A stretch of 64,000 nt of DNA. Source: Eumeta japonica. Lineage: Eukaryota; Arthropoda; Insecta; Lepidoptera; Psychidae. The stretch is taken from positions 62,001 through 126,000 of the forward strand of contig BGZK01001580.1 in the NCBI GenBank assembly GCA_005406025.1, given 5' to 3'. The notes under the pieces are model-generated. The model was given only the letters and a program-made list of their open reading frames with translations, was not told the origin of the DNA and did no database searches. This document shows positions 13,701 through 28,100 of this stretch, piece after piece. The position numbers were made by a program, and so were the translations under genes. Every line of letters begins with the position of its first letter. The stretch's first letter is position 1.

Positions 13701-16700
13701 ACAGTCTTAGTTACTAGTAATTTACTGCTAATCACAAATAAAACAGAATGCTTAAATTTTATTGTGTCCAACGTCAAACAGATTAATATCAATTCAAAAA
13801 TTAAAAATAGTGTACTAATTTAATTAATGTACAGTACAACGCATGAAACTACGCCGCTGTGAAGTTAGTCACAAAGGCGTTGCAATGGCGTAAAATAGGA
13901 ACGTGGGGTTAAAGGAAGTGTCAGAAGCGTTACATCTACGCTCTGCATTCGCAGGCAGTTCAGAGCGACAGAGTTTTTTTCGTTGTACTGAAGCTGTGTG
14001 TTTAAGCGTTAACAAATTTTATATTTATAACTGTGACGAGCTCTGCAATATTGTCATTTAGAAAACTAACACAGCTAATTGATGTGACGGTAGCATTTTG
14101 CAGCGGAGAAGATAGCTGACAGACAAATAATATTTGTTTTACAAACCAGTGATTCGAGGTGTTCACGCTATTTTTGCCCCTTTAAAATTATAGTGAAATC
14201 CAGACCATAGACAACTGACAGACGCGGGGCGGAGAATATATCCGGGCAGACGTCATAGAGATTTGCTTACCGGTGTTTTGAAAATGTATCACTCAAGTGC
14301 AGGCGAACGAAAATAAAGTGAAAACGCGTCGGTCGCTTTTCAAACTTTTAGCGGAAAACGGTCAAGAGCGATAACATTTTATTTTTATTTTTAAACGTAT
14401 CGTGTAACTTAAATTACACCAAGCGGGCGGTTTATTTTTTGTTTAATATTAGGTGGGTTTTTTAATAATTAGTTATTGTATAAAATACACAGCAGACAAT
14501 TAATATAACATCTCTTACGTAGATAGTCCTTAGCGGTTTAGAATAGTTTATTTTTATTATGAAGTAATTTATTATATATTAATCACTTTAGGTACTTTTT
14601 GTATGAAACATTTGCCTTTTAATATATTATTTTAATACTTAGTACTATACATACATTTTAATTCGAGTTTATGATTTATTGCGGATAACATCATTTAATA
14701 TAGGTGAATGTTTAGTTTTTTTTTTGTTTTTATCGGACATTATTAACATATTGCAGTATATTTTTGATACGAATCTTAAAAAAAGCATTCCGCGAACTGG
14801 CGTTATTTTTTCATTTTCTATAATAATTTTTCTTTCCTTTTTCTCTCTTCGTTATACTTGTAGGGATCCTCAGCCAAGGGTTCTTCCGGCGGGCTACAAT
14901 ATTATTTGTTTTTCTTTTGTATATTAAATGTTTTTATATAGTATTCCATGTTTATGTAGATTTCATATTAACTTTCTTGCGTTTCGCTAAAATTACTTTG
15001 GGCTTCCGCAGGAGTTAATTTTTTATTTATTTTCTTTTATTAGACGTCCAGAATATAAGATGTTGTATTAAAAACGTTTAGCGGTTTTTAAAATGATTGG
15101 GGCGTAGTTTGAGAATGATGCGGGTTTAATAAATTCAGAAAACAAAAGCAGATTGCGGGCGCGCTTTGATGATTTTCCTGAGTATCGAACTCAGTTCGTG
15201 GAGGCATACGAGGCATTGTTGGCGACTTTGAATGATCCCAAGCCTAAGCGTGAGGCGCTTCTGACCAAGGTGGATGCGGACTTTCTCCGAATTATCGAAC
15301 TAGCGGATTCGATCAAATTAGCCTTCAACCATTTCGGATGCGGAAAAGAGTCGGAACGTACAGCGGGACCGAGTTCAAGTTCGGTCAACTCTGCCGTTTC
15401 GGAGGGCTTAATTTCGTGTTTGCCGACATTAAGCCTAACTCAATTTAGCGGATGAGATCAGGTGCGGCTATCATTCATTAACATGTTCGATAGCCTGGTA
15501 TATTCGCGGACTGACCTCACGGCAGGTCAAACATCTACATATTTGCTGTACTGCTTCTCAGCGGAACGGAGCATTTAGACAGTAGTAATGATTCTCACCC
15601 AATCGGGCAAGATTTACTAGAGCGTCGCTATCAGACGAACACTTGTCGGTTAGCGGACTCTTTTATTTCGGAGATCTTAAGTCTACCGAACGTTGCGGGT
15701 GTTAAATATAGGTTACGGATAGACTTCTTCTACCCTGTCTTGATGGCTGTCGATTCATTGGAGAAATTGGGACTTCCAGTTGGAGAATAGTCGTACCCCA
15801 CTCTTCAACATAGCGAGGGCTAAACTTCCCACCGAATTAAGAACGCGTTCGAGCAAACGTATGGCAGCGAACCTTGGGTCGCTGTATTTTATCGATTGTA
15901 TATAATATTTATCGTGATGTAAATGAAGATATTTTTTTTTACAATTCTAACAGATACAAAGACAAAAGAAAATATTTTATATAATCAGAAATATATATTT
16001 TTTATAGTCATAAAAAAATTAATAAACTTATAATAATTATAAATTATTTTCTAAATAATTTTTGTCCATCTATCTATCCAGATATTGAAGGTTATCTATC
16101 TACTGGTGTATTTATCCTAGATTTGGGACCATAAATAGCAGCGAGACCGTAACTAAGATCTTCGATTAAGACTAGAATTGGGATCGTGATATGGATCCGA
16201 TTGAGACTCGAATCGAAATTGTGATAACGGTAACCGGCGACTTACCGCCTACCGAATTGGTTAGTGTGGTGAACGTATTCCGTAATTTCTAAGGGTAATT
16301 TGTGCGTAAATAATGACAAGTCGATTGTTTTATCAGCCTGTTTACGCGCCGACGAAATTGGTATCATTGCCAATTTTAGGTAACTTCGGCCCCTAATGGA
16401 CTTTTAATAGAGTAAGCAGTATCACTTTACTGCCTAAACAGCGCCGTACAAAATAAAGGCGATCTCTTTGTTTTAAAATATAAAACATGTACCTTTATAT
16501 AGACATCCTCTGTGTACATAACTCCGCTCATGGAAATTAATGTTTGGACTCATCTTTAAAATAAAGAAGCATATATTCCAATAATTTCGAAAATTCCATC
16601 CTAAAGGGAATAAAAATTGAAAATTGACGTACGCTTACCGTCAGGTTTTACATCAATTTCATAAAAATCTGTATATCATATATTGTCATAAATAAATAAA

Positions 16701-19146
16701 AACGCGCATTAGCATTTTTTAGATTTTGACTCCTAAAAGAGTAAAATGGAGTGGTAAATATAAGCTTGAACAGAGTTCAATTATTATTGAAGTCGAATCA
16801 TTTTTTTTTTGTTTAAGTCCTATAGATATACAGACAAACGATTACGATATAATGAATTGAAATTTAGAATCAAGACTCGCGAGACTACATCGGAGTTGAC
16901 GGTGTAATTAGAATCTGAAACGAAATCGGAAAGAAATCGGCATTGGAATCATAAGCGGGACTGGATTCAGAGTCTAAAGCACAATTGAAATGAAGAAATC
17001 TAGAACGGGACCGGAATCGGAACTCCAATAGAAATGTAATTTAAATCTAGAACAGACCCAGAAAAAAGATCACGATTGACAAAGGCGTTTTACCACCGTC
17101 GTGCGTAATTACCTACACCTATGGTAAAACTTTGGAATTATTTACCAATCAACTAAAAGTCTAAAAAAAGAGTCTATTACTTTTTAAGAGTTTCTTGGGG
17201 TTGTGGGTGTCCATGGGAGTCGGTGATCACTTACTTTCTGGCGGTTTACATGCCCATTTGCATTTTAAAGAAGCTATACGAAAAGGATTGCTCGAAAAAA
17301 AGGTAAAAGCAAAAAAAAAACATTTTTGGACCACTTGGGCAACGCTGCGAGCGGAAACTACTTATTTATATAAACATTTGTGATGCTCATCACAAATGTA
17401 CTTTAAATAAATAGTACTTTTAAAAATAACACAGCATTTAAAATAAATACTTTTATATCGAAGTTTTATTATTAATTTAAGAACATATTGAACTGGATCA
17501 CAAAGTATCAAGTATTCCAAGCAATATGATAATACTGTTAAGTAATTACTCTTATTAGAGGTTTGAAGATTAAGATCAGACAAAAAAACAGAAGGTGTAT
17601 ATTTTGAGACACTGAGTAACAATAAACTCTAAGGAACTACTTCATCGTTTGTAGTTGATCGCACTTGGCTTGTGAAAGTACTGATCACAGAAATAAAACT
17701 CACTGGTCAGCGCTCGCACTACGGTATATAATATATCCTTCAACTAGCCTTTTAGAATGTTTATCACATATAAATAAGTTAATTACTTAGAACAAATAAG
17801 TCGTAAATAAGTCAAGTCTGATCAAGATTTATTACACTCTCAAAAACTAACATTTAAAATAAACATCCGTGGGAAGACGCAATGAATGGGAGACACAGGG
17901 TAAGATTGTTTACGTTGTAGAGTAATTATTCTCAAATATTTTTAACTTCCCGGTAAGAAAATTGAAAATTTTCTAATATTTTCGGGTAGTTATTGGTTTC
18001 ACCCCATTTTGTAAAAATCGAGTTCTCATCAGATCTCGACGTTCTGAGGGTCTAAGAAGCTTTCCTGATCATCCCTGAGATGATGTCCGTATGACTGTGT
18101 GGATGTGTGTGTTTGTGTGTGTATGTGTGGATGTATGTAAACCTCTTATAACTTTTAAACGGCTTGACCGAATCGAGTCCACTAAACAATATTCCAAAGA
18201 GTTTTACTAAACTTAGATTTCCTGAAAGTTTGGGTCGATTTGGACTGGTAGATTTTGAGAAATTTTCAAAAAACTAAAAAAAAAATTTTTTTTAAGTGTC
18301 TTTTTCAAAAATGGCTTGGCCGATCAATTCAAAAATTTAATCAACTCTTAACCTATTAAAAACGTCGATTGCCGCAAACCGGGTCAAAATCGGTTAATTC
18401 GTTTGTGAGAAATCGTTGTCGAAAGAAATCGAAAAAAAACAGTTTTTTTGGCATAACTACAAAACGGCTTGACCGATCAATTTCAAATTCTAACCAGCTC
18501 TTTACCCTGTAAAAACACGTCGATTGCCGTAAACCGGGTGAAAATCGGTTGATTTTGCGAGAAATCGTTGTCGAAAGAAATCGAAACAAACCGTTTTTTT
18601 ACTCAAAAAATCGCGTCAAATCCCGTATTTTTTCGAGTGTTTTGAACTCAAAAATAGCGGGAAGTTTCAGGGTTGGCCTACAGGGTTAACCTATTTTTTT
18701 TATTACAACATTATTTTCAACTTACAAACGCAGTTCACAATAATATTTTTGTACAGCATTGTTTGTACATAATAAATGAAATTTTCGATTTTCTAAGAAA
18801 TATATTATATAAAATACTTTGCATACAAAATTTATCTATCTATTATGGCGTGTATATACCATATCAAACAAATAACCTGAACAAAGGAGTATGTTTCAAG
18901 AACAAATAGGTTTTTTTGCGTATTCATAAGCTTAAACTAAGCGTAACTCGCTGAGCTTTAGGAGCGTATTTTCCGTCGAAAACTTGATGGAACTCTATCA
19001 CTCTCTCTTCTCTAATTTTACAGTCGAGTAATCTCAGCTCAACTAAATTAATGAAATACTAGTCTAGTTTATATAATGTACATAGACGCAGTTGACAATT
19101 TCAATTTATAATATATGATATCGAGACATCCATATACATTGGTACA

Positions 19147-19185
<39 letters not shown>

Positions 19186-22100
19186 TTAATCAATATACGT
19201 TATAAATCAACGAATAGGTTTCAGCAATATTCATGACAAAGTTCCCATAGTTTTTAGGGTTCTGCACAACCGCTGGAAAAACGAAAACCTTGTAACATCC
19301 CTTTCGCGTACGGATACGACATACACATAGCCTGGCCTGACGGAGAGCCAGATAACTATTTGTCCATTCATCGAAATTACTAGACAAAAATTGTAATACG
19401 CTATATATACAGTTACTGAGAGACAATTTAAAGGGCGCAATTAGAAAACTTAAGAAAAAACTTAGTCGAGTACATTATTTAATATATTAAATTTATGAGT
19501 TTTGTTATGAACAATACAAACGCATTTTTTGAGAAAATATTTCTAAAATGTTGTGCTTAATTTAACTAAGAACATATCATATCAATTTTAAAAATGAGTA
19601 ACATTAACGCCAAATATTTTACCGCCACATTAACTTATGTGGTATTAAGTCGTTTTGGTCGGTTGTTGTAATAGATTAGAATAAAAAATACAAGTGCCAA
19701 AAAAACATAAATAGATAAACATTATTTTTTGGTTCATAAAGTAAGCATCCAAAGGATATTAACGACATACAAGCGTTAAGTTATTATGTCTCATTTAAAA
19801 TTGGTAATATTTCCCCACTAACAATATTTTTTTCAGTAATAAGTTCCTTTGGCCATATATAATACCCACAAATTTTTGATGTTACTTTAAAGGTATTCAT
19901 ACTACATATTCATAGGTTTTTCTGGTTATATTGAAATATATCTTGGTAGTATTCCGTTTTTATGGAATTAGTGAAATGTTCATTGTATCAATAAGCCGTT
20001 TTGGTACATCAAAACGGTCCACTTTTTGAACTGTTTTACGTAAAAAAAAACAATTTTCGATTTTTCTGTAGATACGTTCATCTGGTTCTTATACGGCGAA
20101 TTAAAACAACGATAATAAAAAACTTGCATAATGCTGATCAACCTCGGGCTAATAATGTCGAACTAAGTGAAAAATAAAACGGATGAGTGCGAATATTACT
20201 CGCACCCCGAGGGTTCCGTACGAACTTATTTGTCTATGTAGATATTTCATACATTAAGATTCACGACTGTTTTTGTCTGTTTGGATACCGATACTGGCGA
20301 TATATTGGTCCCAGGAATTCTTAGTCTTTGGCTTTCTTTAAAATTTTCTTTTAACTCATTAAATCAACTCCAGATCCGCCGTTTCGTGTATCCGGAGGGC
20401 CCGACGGAATTCAATAACTCAGACCCCTACAACACCGAACTGAAGAAAGCCAGATACGCACTCACCCATGACCAGCATCTGGCTCTGCACTTCTCAAGGC
20501 CCGGCGTGCGCGCGCGCATGGCAGCCATCGGCGCGGTAACCGTCGACGGGCGCGCGGTGTGCCGGCTTGCCGACTTCAATGACTTCAGAAAGTTTCTCTT
20601 CTACCAGTACATGGATAGAGTGCACGTGGAAATTAAAAAAATGGTAAAATTATGTTTTTGATATGAGCGCACTTCCATTTTAGCCGCGGAAGAAACAAGT
20701 AAGCTTATATAATTTGGTCGGGATGATTTTATAAATTCCGGTATATTATATGATAATTAAAATAATTCAACAAGCACTTTGATTTCTAAAACCTTTTTTT
20801 CTAAAATGATTTAAGGCAGAAGCTATAATTTAGGAATTATTACGAGACGACGATATCAACTGCAGAATCGATTGAACTCTTAAAATTCACATTTCGAAAC
20901 ATCTGCGATTAACACATGAAACACAATATTTTGTATATTACAAAAAAATATTTAAATACAAAACTCATCAACATAATTATTTATTGAAGGTTTTTAAAAT
21001 TGTAGTACCCGGTGAAATGGCTATATAAATTTTATCTTTACACATAAATAAAATTAAAATGTCGTCCTAACACTTCAAAATACCCTGTGTTTTAAGTCCA
21101 TAATGTGATTTATACTTATCCAGCACGCAAACAAATCTTTTCAAAATTTTCGTCTATTAGTCTTGGTTGATTTTCAGAACGCCTAAGCACATCTCGATGG
21201 GATTTTTACTGCAAGGTAAAGGAACTTGTCAGGCTACAAATGGCGTTTTTATTTATGCTACCTACACGAAAATTTAAAAAACCTTCGAAATCATATAATT
21301 TGATCGAATCAAAGCTGGAACCAGAAACGAGATCCTAACTGGAAATTGATAATCTAAATCGAGACTAGAGCAGGATGGAGATGTGGACACGTAGTCATAA
21401 ATCCACATAAAAGATGTAGAAATTCATGTACAAAAAGTCGGAGCCGCAGGCAAAAGCTAATGTTACAGTAAAGGCAAAAATAGAACTGTCAATTTGAATT
21501 GGTATTATAACTGAATACGTGCATAGCTTTTTTATTGAAAGCTATAAAAATATGCTTTTCTATGCAACATCCACAAAAACGAAATTTACATATTTCCTAA
21601 GAATGTATATTCTTTGCCGACAATTCATTATGGTTCTCTTATTCTCAAAATAAAAACCTCGAGAAGGCCAAAAGGATGTAAGTAATGCATGCTGCACCAT
21701 TATGTATTAAAACAATGCACTGGGAACATTTCTCGTTATGTGGCTGTAAATTAGCTTCGAACGCCAACTGCATACCTGCTACTGCAGCTCAAGAGCACTC
21801 GTAAGCTCCTGACCGTCGTGGCCTTCCTAAGCGATCTGTCGCCCGGGCTTCCTATCCACTCGCCGGTTCAGAGACGATTTTTATAAAGGCTAGTTTTAGA
21901 CTTAGAAATAGGGACAGTTTTACAAAATTACAATGACCTCTCAAAAATAATTTGATGTCTTGGCCAACACTCAGCGGAAACTTTCGTGAAAGGTGCTTGA
22001 AGAATTACAACATGACTACGAGCATCGCGCGAGCATTTTCAAAAAACATTGTTATAAATCTTTTTTGTTTCTACGACAATAAGACTACTTACTAAAGTCT

Positions 22101-25100
22101 GATTACTGTACTGTAGTTCCGTTTTCAGATATTGTTTCATTTTAGAAGTTTTTTAAAAGAGAATGTTTTTCAGCAAGAGTATGCTGAAGACACATTAGCG
22201 TTGAGACGCGCCGACCGCGCCGCGCAACAGCGCTTCGCGCTGTTCGTGCGCAGCGAACGCGAGAACACGCGACGCGAGAGAAACATACTGCTGCGCGCTG
22301 AGGAGCTTGCTGAGAAGAAACGACTGTTAGTGTGTGAGATCCATTACACATTCCGAGCTCGTAGATATGCTATTTTGAAACGAGTATGCCGTTTTATAAG
22401 CACAGTATAGTTAATCAAAACTACCAATATGAATAAATGTACGTTTTCTAAAGGTATACAAGTTAAATTGAACACCATTTAATCGTTTAAATAATTTACC
22501 AAACTCTCACGCATATATCTGAACGACATGTAGGTAAACATGGAAAGCGAATCTTTATGAAAATACATAATTACTCGAAATCGTTATGGCCGTCTCCAAG
22601 ATACCAGTCTATAAATTTCTATATATATACAAGATTAGGTTACAGACACATACATACAGTACATACAGACATGAGAACATAGAGTTGAAAATATTGAGAA
22701 CAACTTCAAAGCATCTCAAACTTCAACGTCTATTTGTAGAAATCTACTTATAAAAATCTAACTGAAGACCAAAACTCCCGTATTTTTAAAATATTCACAT
22801 CTCTTATCTGGAAGTCAAAAATGTTTGTGGAAAAGCTATTGTTATCTAGATTTTCGATTAAACCAATAAACTCTGATACAGTTGATTACGTAGTACAGAA
22901 TTAAATCTGCTTAGACTTTGGAAACGATCTAAATAGTTCACCTAAACAGTTTTTCTAATTTATTTGAAAAAAGAAAGTTTTATGAATAATTTTATTTTTA
23001 ATATTATTTTAAATCTACTAAACAGATTGGATTAAAACACTTATTGCTCAAGTGAAACTGTTTCCAGTGCCGTTGACTAGGGCTTAATGAGTTGATTGAT
23101 TTAGCAGTTATTAATAAAAAAGTTTGAAGCTGTTTTTTACACCGGGCCTGGCGGCTGCACCTAACTCGGAAAAAACGACACCGTAAGATCCCCACTCCAC
23201 ACTATTTCTAGTGATGCAAGTAGGACGAGTGAAGGAGGCGGGGCGAGGCAAGTCAAGCCGAAACGAGCTCGCGAATAAGTAAGCGTGTATCTACTTACAG
23301 TTTGCGCTACTATGTGTGTGTGTAGTCAGTGTCGAGCAGCCGAGCTGCATGATTCCACGTGGTAGTAACGGCGTAAATAATATTGTTTTATTGTTATTGG
23401 AAAGTTTATATTATAACGTGTTTATATATCGTGTCGTGTAGTAAATATAGACGAACAACTACACCATGAGTTTTTTATTGTCTTTTGTTGTATATAAGAT
23501 GTGATGATTCTTTAAGTATCGCGACAAAGTTTTCTCTAATTGAATTAATAGTACTGTATGGAAGCAGAAAGCAATATTTTTTTTTGTTTACATGTTGAAT
23601 TTATAAATATTTTATTTATTTAGTTAAAATGACATATATCTTCGATCAAAAATTTCAAATAAAGGAATTATTTGCATTTTGTAATGGAACAGAATTGCAT
23701 TGCAATGCAACAGTATTTTTTTAATGCAGTAAAATTGTTGTTGAGAAATAATAAACTGTGAATAATAAAGTTGTGTTTCAATCTTGTGTTGTGTATAATA
23801 TATATTATATTTCCTCAACTGGAGTAATCTATGCCTTTGATAAGAAATTTCGTATTCAGAAATTAATCTTATTTTCTACTTAAATAGAGTTGTATAATAA
23901 TTACAACTTAATGTTTTTTTTTTATTATATTATTATTATTTGTAATCAATGGACAATGCATATCAATGGCGAAGTAGCACAGTTTCTATCGACATTCCGA
24001 CGACTATTAGTTTTTTTTTTATTTATTCATATAAACGTCGAAATAAAACCACTCGTATTTTATTTGAAACGGTTGTCATTAGCATTTGTTTTGAACATCC
24101 GCCGACCCGTCTAATAACCATGAACTTGTACACGACCCTCCCTAACTCCGAACCGGCAATTATAATTGTCATGGGCCATCCGAAAGCTCACTTCGAATTC
24201 AGGTGCGGCGCGATCCTTTTCGGCCGGCGAGGAAGTTTGGAACGTGATGAATTCCACTAGCACGAACTCTACGCGCCCACGAGCCCGGCGCGGTGTTCCT
24301 CGACAAACCGGCCGCGTGGCCGGGCCATTAATCAGTCGGTCCCCGGGTCACGCGCGTCTGCCGCCGCCGCCGTTACTTCTGCTCAAATAATACTCCGGCT
24401 GCTCATTAATCTCTAGGGGGGTTTGTAGTCACGCTAAACATTTTATTTCTGTTCGCTAAAATCGAGTTTGCTCCTCGAAAAAAGCTAGGCCTTTGTGTTT
24501 GCACGAATCGCTGTATTAGCTTTTCGCATTACCGCTGTCCTCGCTGTCGTATTTTTTTTTTTTTTTTGAAAACGACATGAAAACATCAACATTATCCACA
24601 ACTTTATATCGACCTTTGTCTATACGTGAGACGCACTATAAGTTTCTGGAACTGGCTACTTGCATAAACAATATTTAAAAAGAAATTACTACACTTAAAA
24701 ATTGAACTCTTTAGCTGAAGAATACAGTTTATTTCATCTAGCATTCGCTTCACTTCTTTTTAAGTCACTATGAATATAAGTCGTGAAAATTTTGTAGTTT
24801 GATTTTATACGATTTTAAGTATAATTTGACAGCTCAGCAGATCCTTGTTGGGATTTGAAATGTTTTTGGCGATAAAGCACCATGCAAGACACCTACTCAT
24901 AACTAGTTTGCAGAATGCAGTCGCGGTCGTGTCAATCTTCGTAACGAATTTAGTGACGGTCGCGCATCCACCGGTATAAACAACAAAAACAATCATGTGC
25001 GTTTTATAAGCATGTAACCTACCATGAGATACGGGCATCTTGACGTATAAGAACGAGTCAAAGACAATCAATCCTAAACGAACACAGTATGAAAAAGTTT

Positions 25101-28100
25101 TGCTGGTGGTCGATCCCACACAATTTGACTGAAGCTCAAAAAATGGACCCTGTCATTTGGTGCAATGGCATGCTTACCAAATTCAAGTGATTCGGGTGTC
25201 AAATTTGGTGTGGGACATAGTAACAAATAGGTTACAAAACATGGATTTATAGTTACGATCCCAAAAAAAAGCAACAATCGACCAGATGGGTTTACCGAGA
25301 TGAACCAAAACCAACCAAAATGGCGCGCGAGCGCAGTGCTTCTATAAGCGAATGATTGCTTCTTTTTTTTAATAAAACTAGACACGTAGCTACTATTGCT
25401 TTGGAAGATTGTCATACCGTGAACAGTGATTGGACAACGACCATTTGTTTGCCGGAAGTAATTGACGAACTCCGTGAAAACAACCGTAAACGTCGTATCA
25501 TCTTGTACCACGACAGTGCCAGTTCTCACAAGGGCAATAGAGAAATAAACTTTTGAAGTATAAAAACGTCCAACTTATGAACAATTCTGCATATAGCCCC
25601 GACCTGGCAACTTTTGTGACTTTTTTGTTCCCAAAAATTAAGAACCAATTACGCGGTCAACGATTTTCATCACCAAAATACGCTGTCGAGTCTGAAAAAC
25701 ATATTTCCGTGATCACCAGCATAAATGTTTTTAAAATTGCTATATTCGTATGAAAAAGTGCATTTATGCTAACAGAGTATATTTTGAGACACAATAAATT
25801 CATTTTTGAGAACTAATAGTATTTTTTTCTCATTCATTCCAGAAATTTTTAGTGTGTCTTACGTATTAGCTAATTTTGTAAATTGAGTTCCTTTGACACT
25901 TTAAGGTTATAAAGACTTAATATGTAAATAGAAAACTAGATCCACATGCATCATATATCGACTAATGTATATAGTAAATTCATGGTAAAAATCACTTTGA
26001 TCCCAAGAATCACTCCATAATAACATTAAAATGTACACACATGTACATATAAAAATTTCCTTTTTATTACAATGTGTATATATGCGAAATATATACAAAA
26101 TAACACATGATACATCATCTATATACATAACAAAATCTTAGATTTTTTTCTGTTTGTCGGTCTGGTAGTTTCTTTGAACGCGTATGGCACAAAAACCCGT
26201 AAATCAATTCAATATTTTATTTCTGATATATATGACGTCTAAATCGAATTAATATTTAATTTTTACTTTATCAAAATCAACTCATTAAAACAAAGAATAT
26301 TAAGTTTTAAATAAAAGTTTAACTGCAATAAGTTACAGCTACTTTCCCAGTGCCTTAACTTTGATGTGCGGCGTTATTACGGGTAAGGGTGCGTCGGTAA
26401 GTTACCATATCAAAAATGGGCAGTCTCGTAAGCGCCGACGTCGTTGTCGATCACTCTGTAAACATAGATTTTTTTGGTATTGTGTGCGATTTCATCTGTA
26501 TCAAATTGCTGTAAATAATTGTAATTTAATTACCTATTGTTTCCTTTTCGGTCATTAAAGTATTTTGATCATCTTGGCCTGTATACGTTCATAATTATCT
26601 CTATATTTTTGAATATTGATTTGTCAAGCGAGATCATTTCATAGTATAATGATTTAGCAGCAATACGCGTTTTTGTTGCAATAGTATTATGCTTCTGGGA
26701 TAGATAATTTGATAGGAATTGCACCGTAGGCTGCAAGTAGGACCGGGACCGAGATCGGGAGCACGGGTGACAGCGTGATCAGTCGATGTGAAAAGTGTAG
26801 AAATTAATTCTACGTCCACGGGGTCGGAGCCGTGGGCGGAAGCCAGTTATTATGTATGCCTGAACTTTCACTATCCATGCTGAAGTCCAACTTTCGATTT
26901 GAGATAAACACTGCGACTTAGAACGTGAAAAATCTATTATCTATACCATGTATACCATGGAGTTGGGTCTTTGGGTAGATTGTTCAAGAATATAGCAGGC
27001 GTGGGAAAACTATTCTTCGATTTAGAGATAGGTTTGCGAATCGTTGAACTTTAAAGTGCGAATTGTTGTTAGAATCAACTGTCCCTCCATCCGTCTTCCG
27101 TTCCCCCCATCGGCTAAATGATTATTTTTCAAAAATTTGACTGTATAGTATTATGTACAACAAGGTTAAAAACAGAACTGTCACAGTTAAGTAGGCTTTA
27201 CAACTTAACCAATAATACCGGCCAACTTATAAAATGTACTTGGAGAAGTAAAAACAAAAATTTCTTAGAAATTCCATTAAAAATCACTTAGATGACGTTA
27301 TTAATTGTGTAAAACAAGTAGTAAATATAAGTTTATAAACCATGTAAAATTATAGAAAAATAAAATCTTATCATCCTTTACACCCTTCCTATACGAGCGC
27401 GTTTTAAACATTATTACCCGTTAAACCGTGAACTCTCTTAATATGTTCATAGTATCAAAGAAAAAGGCCCTTCTTAATTCCGCATAGTGTAACAGCTCCT
27501 ACGAAACCTTATACTGCTCATAGTCCCACCTGCACTTGATCTGTTTTTTTATGTTATTTTTTTAAACATTCCTGCCTACGTAAACGCATTATAGGTAATA
27601 CCTGAACTGGCTCTTGAGTTACAATGTATTCAAAAAATTATAACATTAAATGTACCCTCTCAGCGTTTACTTTTACAGCCGTTTGAAAACAAAGAGATAA
27701 AAAATGGAATAAATTTATTCTTTTGTACTCTCATACCGAATGAAACTCCACAAGTAGGTATATGTTTTAAATAATTGTTTGGCAGCATTTTTTGAATAGT
27801 TAACTGTCGGAAACAAAATTTTTAATAACAATAAAAAAATTTAAGTATTAAATTACTGGTTATTTCTTTGCCCTTCATAACAACCACCATAGTAACAATT
27901 TTAATAGATAAATATCAAGAATATGATCCATATAGGTATTATATTTAAAACATTTACGGAAACTATGTATCTAATGAATAATAATTTCTTCGCTTTCGAA
28001 TGAATTTTCATAGTTTATAACCTTATTTTGGAAGTTTTACAGGCGTTAACGAAAAGACGTTTGATTTCTAATCATAATGCCGTGATCGAAACGAACCTAA

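Larger units (their letters stand above)
7781..20373 (+). other. Intron 1 of gene 1 (12.6 kb), transposon-rich
   Basis: It carries a jockey/CR1-like LINE 3' end (9.60-9.99 kb, minus), an RTE-like LINE relic (12.01-13.69 kb, minus), a BEL/Pao gag relic (15.15-15.88 kb, plus), a LINE-tail fragment (17.2 kb), a two-unit tandem repeat (18.30-18.61 kb), an (AT)n tract (19,149) and short hairpins at 8,364-8,446, 9,263-9,297 and 17,373-17,398. GC-richer unexplained islands lie at 8.64-8.94, 10.09-10.29 and 11.29-11.57 kb. I found no extra exon, and exons 1 and 2 join directly in phase 0. Confidence 0.7.

Noticed and set aside
25074..25529. 151-codon minus-strand ORF
   Set aside because: It is the antisense shadow of the mariner transposase relic read on the plus strand.
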